In this document: piece after piece, positions 1 to 11,000 of the stretch
Layout of the letters: each line of letters opens with the position of its first letter
How positions within the stretch are numbered: position 1 is the stretch's first letter
DNA from: Setophaga petechia
Taxonomy: Eukaryota; Chordata; Aves; Passeriformes; Parulidae
Direction of reading: 5' to 3'
Length of the DNA stretch: 64,000 nt
Assembly: GCA_024362935.1 (NCBI GenBank)
Contig: JANCRA010000016.1
Location: 18,459,165-18,523,164 of the forward strand
Made by a program: the position numbers and the translations under genes
The notes under the pieces: generated by a model
Told to the model about the DNA's origin: nothing
Databases searched by the model: none
Seen by the model: the letters and a program-made list of their open reading frames with translations, nothing else

Positions 1-283
1 TCCGGGTCCCGTTGTCCCTCAGCCGGGGCGCTGCGGGGACAGGGCGCCCTGAGCCCCCCGCGCTCCTCCTTCCGCCGCCACAATGGTACGGCCGCACCCC
101 CGTCTCCATGGTGACGACGCGCCGCCTGCCAGCGGCGGCGCCCATTGGCTGTCGCTGCTGGCGGGGGCGGGGCTATCAGGGACGCTGTCCAATCCACAGC
201 CCGCCCGCAGCCGAGGCCCCGCCCCTCAGGTTGAGGCGTGGCAGGCGCTTCCGGCGGGGCGGGCGCGGGCGGAAGCGGCGGCG
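1..283 (+). promoter_or_regulatory. SNX1: CpG-rich promoter and 5' UTR of SNX1
   Basis: The stretch before the SNX1 start codon is very GC-rich and full of CpG. It contains an inverted CCAAT box (ATTGG, 144-148), a GC box of Sp1 type (164-173), a direct CCAAT box (189-193) and an ETS-like CTTCCGG (248-254). I see no TATA box. This is typical of a housekeeping promoter with dispersed starts, so the transcription start cannot be placed exactly; it probably lies between about 200 and 270. In human the iron-sulphur assembly gene CIAO2A lies head to head with SNX1, so this may be a bidirectional promoter, but no CIAO2A coding sequence is recognisable here. Confidence 0.75.
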
Positions 284-3200
284 ATGGCGTCGGGCGGCAG
301 CCGCGGGTCCCGCTCGCCCTCCCCGGCCGAGCGCCGCCCGCCGCCCTTCCCCGAGCACCACGGGCTGGGCGCCCCCGACAGCGACTCGGAGGGCGAGGAC
401 ATCTTCACCGGCAGCGTGAGTGCGGCCGCGGGCGGCGCGCCGCCCCGGGGGCGCTGCGGGGCCGGGCCCGTGTGCGAGGAGTTGCCCGGGGCATCCTCCG
501 GGCTTGGTGAAAATTGTGCGGAACAGCCCGAAATCCCTGAGTAAAGGGAGAGGGCGATGCCTCTGGTGTCGTGTCCCCTCAGGGGGTGCCCGGGCGGGGC
601 TCGGAGCGCTGCCGTGGCTGCGGGACCGAGGGAAGGCGTTTGCTCGGCCGCTCCCGTTCGCCCGGGCTGTTCCCTCTCCCATCCTGCACAACTCCTGCCC
701 TAGGCCGGGTTGGGTGGAGCTCGGAGCAGCCTGCTCTGCTGGAAGGTGTTGTACCTATGGCAGCTGGTGGAACGACGTGGGGTTCAAGGTCCCTCAGGGG
801 CAGCCACAGCTCAGCCTCTTCACTGTGAGGCTTCCCTGGGGGAAAAGGCTCCATCTGCCTCCCCCAGCATCGTCAGCTCTGCTCCCCTCCACGCCCAGAG
901 GGTGCTGCCACGGTGCCTTCAGTCTGAGATTGAGGCTGGTGAGGTGGCAGGAGGCATCCAGTGTCCCCTGCTCACCAGGGCTCCGTGCTGGGCTGCAGGA
1001 GGGTGTTGGTGGTACTCGTTCAGCAAACCAGGAGCTGCTGCACAAATCCGTGCTGAAGGGGGAGGTGTGAAGGGTGTCAGCAGCTTTCCTTGTTTCCAGC
1101 AGCAAATCCAGGTTGCTGAAGGCTCCTGCTGGCATTTCCCAGGTTTGCTCCAGGCAGGGACCAGCAGGCAGGAGGGGAGTTCAAACTGACTGGTGCTTTC
1201 CCAAGTTAAATTTCTCCAGTCAGCCTCTGGTCCTTGGGATCAGCATCTTCATGGAGCAAGGATCTCAGCTAGAAGGGGCCACAGAAGCCCTTCCTGGAGG
1301 CTGGAATGCTGTGGGGGTGATTCCCTGAGCTCTGGGAGCCTCTGCCCACCTCACCCCGACTTTTTGCAGCCTGCCAGATCCAGCTGGAGGCACAGGAGGA
1401 GTTGGTGTCTGTGGCAGGAAGTTCTCCAGAATGTTCTGCAGTTTTCCAGCCTAGGAGGTCTCGAGCAGGAGATTGTGGCCATGAACCTTTGCTTGTGGCC
1501 TCTTCCCAAATGAACCTGCTGGGAATGGCCTGGCCAAGCTTCTTCTGCTACTGCCACCAAGCCAGAACTGTGTCTGCCCTGCTCTGGGGCAGCTCCTGCC
1601 TGCTGTCTGTGAGCTGTGCTCGTGCTTTGCAGCAGGGAAAAAGGGAGATTTGGGACAATGTGGAGAGATTGTGACCTTGTGAGGCTGGAACTCTCACTGC
1701 TCTGGGCAGAACAGCAGCTGGGTTTGTTTGGAAACCTGGGAAAGTCCAGCCCTGGGCCTTGCAAGAGGAAGGTGCTGGTCCCTGTGGCAGGCACCAGTCA
1801 TGGAGATAGTGTGGAACTCCCCAGGAGCTTCCTTTGGTGAGGAACTGGAGGCTGGAGGAGGTGGCTGGATGGTCTGTGGCCCACCAAGTGGGGTGAGCAC
1901 AGAGTGCCGTGGGATTTCATGGGAATCACACATCCCTGTGCTGGCAGGGGAGGCTGCTCAGCCCCAGCAGCTTATCAGGTGTTTGTGGAAAGCCACTGTG
2001 TAACTAACACAGCCCTGTTCTTGTGACCTGGTGCCTTTCCTTGTCTGTGCCCTTGAACGTTAGGAAAACACTTTGTGGGGAGCAGGGGAGGCAGATCTGC
2101 CTGGCTGCTGTTCAGGAGGCTCAGCACACCTGGGAGCCAGCAGGGCAGGGTTTGGGTCAGAGCTGGGCAGAAGCAGAGCTGGACCTCCCCTGTCTGTTGG
2201 CAGAGGTTGGATCCCTGTGTGAGCACAGCCCTTCCCAGGGCTGCCCCAAGGATCAGCTCTTCCCAAGGGGTTGTGTTTCCCTGTGGGGAGGGTCAGGCTG
2301 GCACAGGGGCATGTGGGGGTGCTGAATCCAGCCCAGACATGGCTGGTGCCCTGTATGGGCTGATCTAACCAGGCCACGGCTCCTCTGCAGCAGCAGATGG
2401 AGAAGTGGGAGCAGGGCGTGGTGCTTTCATGTCTGAGGAACTAAAGGAACTGAGGAACTAAATTTAAGGCAAACTGGGAAGCAGTTACAGTATAAAAATA
2501 CTTTGTCCATGCACAGTGGGCTTCTTTGTGAGCCTGAATATTCCCTGGGGGAGCAGAGGAGCTGTGTGAGCCCTTTCCTCATGGGTCACCACTGGCCCCA
2601 GTCCTCCTGCTGGCTTGGACACCAGTCTGAAGGGAGTTGGGCATGGAGGTCTCTGCTCCCCATCTCCATCACTAACACACACAGCTCCTGCCTTTAACTG
2701 CTGTGATCCAAGCTGGGACAATCCCTTCTCTAGGAAAACATCCTAAAATCCAGGAGCTCTTGCCATCAAGTGAGTGTTTTGAGGGCTGTTTTGTTTTTAG
2801 CACCTTAAAGAGAAGCTGCCTCAGCACAGCCTCACTCCTTCAGGAGCAATGTGATCCCATGGCACTGCCCTGCTGCAGAGAGTGCCAAGGAGCTGCTGCT
2901 CTGGAGCCTCTATAGAGCTCCATTTACTGCCCATCAATGACCTGTTCTGTTCTCTGCTGGGACCTGCAGAGCAGCACTTGCTGTCCCCTTCTTCCTTGGG
3001 ATATCTGCCTGCCTGCAAAATGAGGGATGGCTTGGGATGCAGGCATCTGTAACAGGAATGCTGGAGCAGCTCTGTCTTCTGGTGGGGAGCACTGGTTGGC
3101 ATGAAAGCTCTCAGGTGGGCTGTCCCCTTGTCCCCAAGCCTGCTCCTAGCAGCCAGGATGGTCCTTTCTGGGTGCAAAGTGGCTCCAGAGTTTGGTGTGA

Positions 3201-5056
3201 CACTTGCTGTCCTCAAGAGTGGCAGAAAGGGTGAGGCTGAAGGGCACAGGGTGGTGGACAAGGAGGGTGACAGGTTTGCTCCTCCATCCCTCAGTGTAGT
3301 GACCTGTCTTTGACCTTTTAATCCCCTCACAGAGCAACTCCCCTGCCCTGAAAGAGGAACCTCCTCTCCCTGTGAGCAGCTCCTCCAAAGAGAACGGAGT
3401 TCATGTGGAGCAGGATGACCAGGACCTGTTTGCAGGTGAGTCTGGATGTGCTGGGCCTCTCTCAGCCCCAGGCCTGGAGTGATGGTCCTGAAATCCCCAT
3501 AACCAAAAGCAGATCATAAATCCTTATCTCAAACACATGTTTGAGTCCACTTGCTCTGGTGTTGTGTTCAGGAAGGTTGGAGCAGCCCCTGCCAGGTCTC
3601 CAGGATAATCCTGCCACAGGAGAAACTGTTTGGGAGCTGAGGAGGATTAAAATGAGATTTTTTGTTGCCTTAAGCACTGAGGTGGTGAGTGTCTCCTCAG
3701 AGTTAAAAGGGTTTTCCTTCTCCACCTTCTCCTGGCTCCAAGCCAGTGGAAGAAGCATCTCTAGTAGAGACCTGGCTGTTCCCAAGGGACAGGAAACACA
3801 AACACCCTCAGCAGGGGAAAATGAGGAGGGTCAGACATTCCCCAGCCCTGGCATGCTGGGCTGAGAGTCAATTCTGGATACTTCTGCTAAGAGGTGGAAG
3901 TTTTTACATCCTCCAGGTGGAGAGGTGGCCAGGGAAGGAACCTTCCTCCTGCCTTGGCTTGGGTAGGAGCCTTCCTCCCAGGTACAGTCTGCCCTGGCTT
4001 AGGTAGGAGCCTTCCTCCCAGGTACAGTCTGCCCTGGCTTTAGCTGCTCCAGGGTGCAGCTCCCCAAGCAAGGAGGTGATCAGTGAGAGGTGATGCCTGG
4101 TTCCTTCTGGAACAAGAACTTCCTTGGATTTCCATGGTGGTCTCCTCCAGGAGTGATCAAATGCTCTTACTGCAGTGACAATGCTTTGTTGGGCTCTTCC
4201 CAGTGCTTACAGGTGTTGTCCCCATGGATTTCTTTGCTCATTAAGGGTGTTGTTACTTCCTGGATCCCACAAATCAGAGAATATTGCAATTCCCTTTCCA
4301 GAAACCCCGAGAGAGAGGCTGACCCTTGCAAACTTCTTTTGACAGATGCCACTGTGGAGCTGTCCCTTGACAACACTCAGAACAACCAGAAGAAGGAGGT
4401 GGCCAAACCCTCCAGTCCTTTGCCCTCATTAGATGTAGCAGCAAGTTCTTCTAGAAACCTTTCAAAGAGCTATGAGGAGGTGAGAATTCCAAACTGTCCT
4501 TGGCAGGAACCTCTCTGTGTTCTCAGTTGTAAACATGAATCTTAAATGATGTAATTAATATGTGATTGCCTTATTGACTGCCCTGATTTGTATCTCAGGC
4601 CATCAGTCTGGGGCTGGTACCACTGCAGTGGGGCTCAGCTCAGCCTGGTGGCATTCCTGCTCTTGTGGAGGTCCAGATTCCTTCCAGAGCTGTCACAGTG
4701 CTGGATCTGGTCCTGAGGGTCCCAGCTGTGAATGGGAGCTCTGCAGCTTCTTGGGGCTGAGCAGTTTGTGCATCAGTCTGGGCAGAGGGTGGGGTAGGAA
4801 CAACAAACCCAGTTTGGGATCCTTGCCTGGACACAACGAGGAGTGGGAAGGGTTTATAGGACAGTCCTGGCCAGACTGAGATGCTAGAGCTGCCCTGCAG
4901 GGGGACAAGCTCACCTTGATGCTCTGGGCTGGGTTCAACCCTGGTTTCCTGGTTTTCACTTGCTGTCCCTCTGTGCTTTCTCCAAACAGCTGGAGGAGGA
5001 GGAGCAGGAGGACAAATTTGACCTGACTGTGGGAGTGAGTGATCCAGAGAAAGTTG
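284..5056 (+). CDS. SNX1: SNX1 exons 1-4: disordered acidic N-terminal region
   Basis: These exons encode residues 1-145, a low-complexity region rich in Ser, Pro, Glu and Asp. Two short acidic hydrophobic motifs are visible: SEGEDIF near residue 40 (exon 1) and DDQDLFAD near residue 75 (exon 2/3 junction). In mammalian SNX1 and SNX2, acidic-DLF motifs of this kind bind the FERM domain of SNX27, linking ESCPE-1 to PDZ cargo recognition; their presence suggests that link is kept here. Exon 4 ends in a run of Glu/Asp followed by [14 protein letters not shown], which starts the PX fold. The region is the least conserved part of the protein, and intron 1 (2.9 kb) shows no other coding exon. Confidence 0.93.
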
Positions 5057-8000
5057 GTGAGTTACAATCCTGCAGGGGAAGGGGCTGGGGGAGCCAGGCT
5101 GGGCCCTGCAGCTCCTGCCCCTGGGCTCTCTCCAAGCACAAACCCGAGCCTTCAATAACATTTCCAAGGCTTCCTCTGGCATCTTAAAGAAATGATGCTG
5201 CACAAAGCCCAGGGTGAGAATGAGCCAGGCAGAGGCAGGTTCTAGAAAGCCCAGAGCCAGGTTTTTGGGATTCTTGGTGCCTGGCACTGTGGTGACCAAC
5301 TTGGCATGACCTGCAGGCAGCACTGCCCTATGTGGAGCTGCCATGGGGTGAGCAAAGTTCCCTTAACCTGAAACTGAGTGCATTGTTCCATGCTCTGGCA
5401 CATTCCCTGGAAGCTGGGCTTGCCAGGGAAACAACTCTGGCTTCAAAATGAGAAGCAGGAGGGTTTCTGTCTGTTGAAAGAGGGGTCAGAGTGTCAGGAC
5501 CAGCCACGTGGAAGCCCCTGGGGTGCAGAAAACCCAAGGGGACATCAGATCCCAGGCAGCAGAGCAGCCCCACGAGTGTTCCCCTGCATGGCTTGTGATC
5601 CCTGGAGCTGGGAGCTGTCAATCAGATGTATCTCAAGGGTAGCACTGGAGCTCAGAGGATGCCCTTCAGATGAACTGCCAGGTGAACAAGGGGATTTCTG
5701 TGTGAGCTGGAGCAAACTGCCTGTGGTGTTCCAGGATCCAGCCCCATCCAGGCTGACTTGCATCCTGTGAATGGACTGTTTCATGTGCCCCACAGCCCCT
5801 GAATTGTTGGGTGTGAGCAGATGTGTGGAGCCAGCCCAGAGGCTGCTGGCACAACAAGTGCCCAATTGTCAGTGCTGGCTCCCGTAGGAAGTGTGGGGAG
5901 GCAGAAGCAGGTTGGGAAGTGGCTGCTGGGCAGGAGTCCAGGGCCATGCAGCTCAGGATGCTGCCTCTGGTTTTGCAGGAAGATCCAGGGCTCCATCAGG
6001 CCCAAAATCAGGATCACTGAGGCAGGAAAAGGTCAGGAGCCTTGTGCTTTGTGCTCAGGGAATAGTGGAAGGTGCTGGTGCTGTGATCCCAACATGTGAC
6101 CGTGTTCACAGGGGTTCTTGGAATGAGGGAAGAGAGGAGGATCTGACTCCATGTTTCAGAAGGCTTGATTTATTATTTTATGATATATATTATATTAAAA
6201 CTATACTAAAAGAATAGAAAAAAGGATTTCATCAGAAGGCTAGCTAAGAATAAAATAGCCAAGAATGATAACAAAGGTTTGTGGCTTGGGCTCTCTGTCT
6301 GAGCCAGCTGACTGTGATTGGCCATTAATTACAAACATCCAACATGGGCCAAACAAAGATCCACCTGTTGCATTCTACAGCAGCAGATAATCAATGTTTA
6401 CATTTTGTTCCTGAGGCCTCTCAGCTTCTCAGGAGGAAAAATCCTAAGGAAAGGATTTTTCAAAAAAGTTGTCTGTGACACCAACACCTCCTTTCTTTTT
6501 TCTTTAGGGGATGGCATGAATGCCTATGTAGCCTACAAAGTGTCAACACAGGTATGTCTAACCCCTCTGTGTCTCATTTTCCATTATTTTTCCATGCTTA
6601 AAGGCAGCTGGACTGTGTCCTCAGCCAAGCCAGCAGTGACCTAAATAAACAGGAGGCCTGAATGCCTTGTTCTGTGGATTCAGGAGTTGTAATCTACAAA
6701 GGATGAGCCCAGCAGAGGAATAGGGTTGGAATCTGTTTGAAAGGAGACTGGCTTTATTTTCACAGCCAGTTCCCTCTTTGCAGCCTTGGCTGAGAGGGAT
6801 GCTCAGCACTGGAGGGAGCAGCAGCAATGACATTCATTGGTAGAGTCCCTGAGCCCGGGGCTGCTGCTGAGGGTTCTGTGCCAGTGGCAGCAGCAGATTG
6901 AGCTGACCTGAGCTCAGCACTCTCTGCAGAGCTGCTCCTGTAGTTGCATTCACATCAGCACCTATTCCCCTCAGTTACCATGAGAAATGCAGCTGCTGGA
7001 ATGCTTTGGAGTCTGGCTCTGGGCTCTGGAAAGTTGCTCCAGCTGCCTGTACCATGGCTGCTGGGCTACAGGCAACCTGTGGTCTGAAGAAGAGACAAAG
7101 AGGATTTGTTATCCTTAATTCCTGCTCTGCAAACTCAGTCCAAAGCACTGGTGGGCCCTGTAGTCTTTAGGTGGCCCGAGGGGTGTGTCCCTGTTCCCGT
7201 GTGGAGCAGGGATAATGGGATTAGCCAGTGGGCAGGGCTTACTAAGCAGCCCAGGGCTGCAGGAACAGCTGTTTGTTATTTACTGCCATTAATTCTGCTG
7301 CTGGCTCCAGGGAGAACCCAGTTGGGAGAGAAACAATGGAAAACCTGGGCCAAAACTTGCTCTGCTCCCTGCTCACATCTTGCAGAGCTGGTGCTGTCCC
7401 ACTCCACCCCAGAGGTGCCAGCAGGGCCAGGCTTTCCTGGGGGAGTGTGACCCAAGTGCCATGTGTTCCCCAGACCAGCATGCCCATGTTCAGGAGCAGG
7501 CAGTTCTCAGTGAAAAGGAGGTTCAGTGACTTCCTGGGGCTCTATGAGAAGCTGTCGGAGAAGCACGCCCAGAACGGCTTCATCGTCCCTCCGCCGCCCG
7601 AGAAGAGCCTCATCGGTGAGTCAGGAGCTGCCCTGCACCAGGGCTGCCCCTCCACAGCTCCCTGAGCCCTTCTGCTGCAGCTCTGTGCCCAAGGACTGGC
7701 CTGCAGCAGCCTCAGAGCTGACTGGGAAGCTGCAGAGTAGACAGGGAAATTAATCTGGGTTCTGTGGCACAGACAAAGCTCTGGCTCCATACTTGGAGCT
7801 CTGCACTTAAAATCCTTGATGGAGTTTACAGATGCCTCCCCACGTGCTTGGTGAAGAGTAAAACCTCAGTGGTGTCACTGAATTGCTGTTCACTTGAGCT
7901 CAGCCCATTGCTTTCCCTCTTTCCTGCATGTCAGTTCCTTGGGTACGACCAGATTTCAAACTTCTAAAGTCTTATTCCTATAGTAAGATTCCTCTCTTCC

Positions 8001-11000
8001 ACTGTCACCCTGATAGTCTGTAACAAACCCTGATAGTCTATAATAAACCACTTTTCCTTGTAATAAACCACTTTACCTTGTGTGTAGAGCTTGGAGCAGC
8101 TCATTATTCACATCTTCCCTCTGTGCTAGGCATGACCAAAGTGAAAGTCGGGAAAGAAGATTCCTCCTCTGCAGAGTTCCTAGAAAAACGTCGGGCTGCT
8201 CTAGAGAGGTATGACCCCATCAGCTGTCCCTGGACTGGTGAGGGACCTCAGAGAGGTCTGCTCTTCATGGTGGCACTTCCAGATTCCCCAGGGAGACAGG
8301 AGAACTGCTGGGTGAATTAGAACAGTTGCTGGCTCTGATTTCCAGCCCCTCAGCTGCTGTTCTGGAGTAAATACCGAGCTGTGATGGACAGATTTAAAAT
8401 CAGAAGTTGGATTTGCTACACCAGAGTAACTCCTGGAGCTGTTCTCCCACAGGTACCTACGGAGGGTGGTCAGCCATCCCACCATGCTGCAGGACCCGGA
8501 CGTCAGGGAGTTCCTGGAGAAGGAGGAGGTCAGTGGGGTGGAGTGAGGAGTCCTTGGAAGTGCTGAAGGAAATGGTCCTCGAGCAGTTAATGAGGCAGGA
8601 TTCCCCCAAAGCTCAGTGGGGAGTGGCAGAGCCCTGTGAGAGTGGGAGCTGCTGCTGGCACCAGGTGCCCACCAAAGCTGCTGAGCCATCCCCTCAGCTG
8701 GGAGAAAACAAACAAAAGGGCAGGGAGAGATCACTCAGCAGGTACCTCATGGGCAAAACAGAATCATCAGAACCACTTAATATAGTGGCTGCCAGATGAG
8801 GAAGGTGAAAGAACTACAATGCCTTTGTAAGTAACATTATTTAGTATGGTCAGACAAGCATTTTATTCAACTTCATTCTGACAGTTTTTTTTGGAACAAT
8901 TGTCTAACCCTCCCCTTTGAAGATTGAGAAAATTCCTTTTTATTGTCTATATATATATTTATTTTGACATCAGATTAGGTTCTGTTATACAAATGTTCTC
9001 AAGACAGATGTGATATTTAAGTGCATAAATAGATAAGGACAACACTGGACAAGGAGGGAACAGGGCAGAAGCTCCTGCAGTGAGTCAATTCCAGACTAAC
9101 ACAAATTGAAGACATTACAAGAAATATACCAACACAGTTTAAAGCTTCCAGTTTGGGCTGGAAGGGACTTTAAAAAGCCCAGCTCATTCCATCCCGTGCC
9201 ATGGGCAGGAGCACCTGCTGCTGTCCCGGGGTGCTCCAAGCCTCATCCTTGGACACTTCCAGGGGTGGGGCAGCCACAGCTTCTCTGGGAAACCTGAGCC
9301 TCATCACCCTCACAGGGAAGGGTTTCTTCCCAATATCCCATCTAACCCTGCCCTCTGGCAGTGGAAACTCATTTCCTCTTGTCCTTTCACTCCAGGCCCT
9401 GTCCCCAGTCCCCTCTCCAGCTTCCCTGGAGCCCCTTTAGACACTCAGTGGGACTCTGAGCTCTCCCCAGACCCTTCTCCTCTCCAGGTGAACACCCCCA
9501 GCTCTCCCAGCCTGGCTCCATCTCCTATGGCAAAGCAAACTTTACCATTCCTTTCCAGCTCCCCAGAGCAGTAGGAACCCAGACCTTGAGTGGAGCAGGA
9601 ATAATGAAGATGTTCAACAAAGCCACGGATGCAGTCAGTAAAATGACCATCAAGATGAACGAATCGGACATGGTGAGTGCTGGGGCACCTCTGGCCATCC
9701 CTGTCCTCCATCCAGAGCCGTGTGCCCTTCCCAGCTCCAGCTCTGGGTGCAGGGAAAGCCCCCCTGTGGGAATCAGCTCTGCATTTACCTCTTTCCTGCA
9801 TGTCAGTGGTTTGAGGAGAAGCTGCAGGAGGTGGAGTGCGAGGACCAGCGGCTGCGGAAGCTGCACGCGGTGGTGGAGACGCTGGTGAACCACCGCAAAG
9901 GTGACAGGGACACCTGGGCTGGGCCTGGAGAGGGTCACCAGGGACACTTGCAAGGAGCTGGGACAGTGCTGTGAAGGACTCTCTGTCCCTTCCTCCTGGG
10001 AGAACAAAAATGGTCACTGCAGTTCTTGTGTGCAGCTCCACAAGCTCAGGATGGCACTGTGGAAGGGAACCGGGGTCCTGTGGGATCACAGAATCCCAGG
10101 ATGGGTTGGGGGCTAAAGGAACCTTAAAGTCCATCTTGTTCCACCCCCTGCCATGGGCAGGGACACTTTCCACTATCCCAGCCTGCTCCAAGCCCTGTCC
10201 AGCCTGCCCTTGGGCACTGCCAGGGATGGGGCTCAGTTTGTCTGGGCACCCTGTGCCAGGGCCTCAGTTTCTTAACAGGGAAGATTTTTCCCCAATATCC
10301 CATCCATCCCTGCCCTCTGGCAGTGGGAGCCATTCCCTGTGTCCTGTCCCTCCATCCCTTGTCCCCAGTCCCTCTCCAGCTCTCTTGGAGCCCCTTCAGG
10401 CCCTGGCAAGGGGTCTGAGCTCTGCCCTGGAGCCTTCTCCTCTGCAGCCTGATCACCCCTGATTCCTTCAGCCCATCCTCATGGGCCTGAATGCTACTTT
10501 AGCAAACCTGAGCAGAGCTGACCTCTGAGACTGGGGATGTTTCCCTTCCTCTGCATTTTTCACTGACTTCTGCAAAGCTGTGCCTGTCCTCGGGCTCAGC
10601 TGCTTCCCTTTTCCTTCCCTTTCCTGCTTCCCTTTTCCTCATGGCTGGAAGCTGCTGGCTCTGACTGAGCCAGTGCTGCCCTTCCAGCTGCCATCTCCTG
10701 GAGCTGTGGGAGGGCTGAACCCTCTGCTGGGAGCTCCTGGTGCAGCCAGGCCCTTCTCCTGACCCTCATCTTGTTCCCCAGAGCTGGCATTGAACACAGC
10801 CCAGTTTGCCAAGAGCCTGGCCATGCTGGGGAGCTCAGAGGACAACACAGCCCTGTCCAGAGCCCTGTCCCAGCTGGCTGAGGTGGAGGAGAAGATTGAG
10901 CAGCTGCACCATGAACAGGCTAACAATGACTTCTTCCTCCTGGCCGAGCTCCTGGGGGACTACATCCGCCTGCTCTCAGTTGTGAAGGTAAGGATTCCTT

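Noticed and set aside
9445..10191. Minus-strand open frame of 248 codons
   Set aside because: It is antisense to SNX1 exons 9 and 10 and to two CR1 fragments; it is not the CR1 reverse transcriptase, only the 3' untranslated part of CR1.
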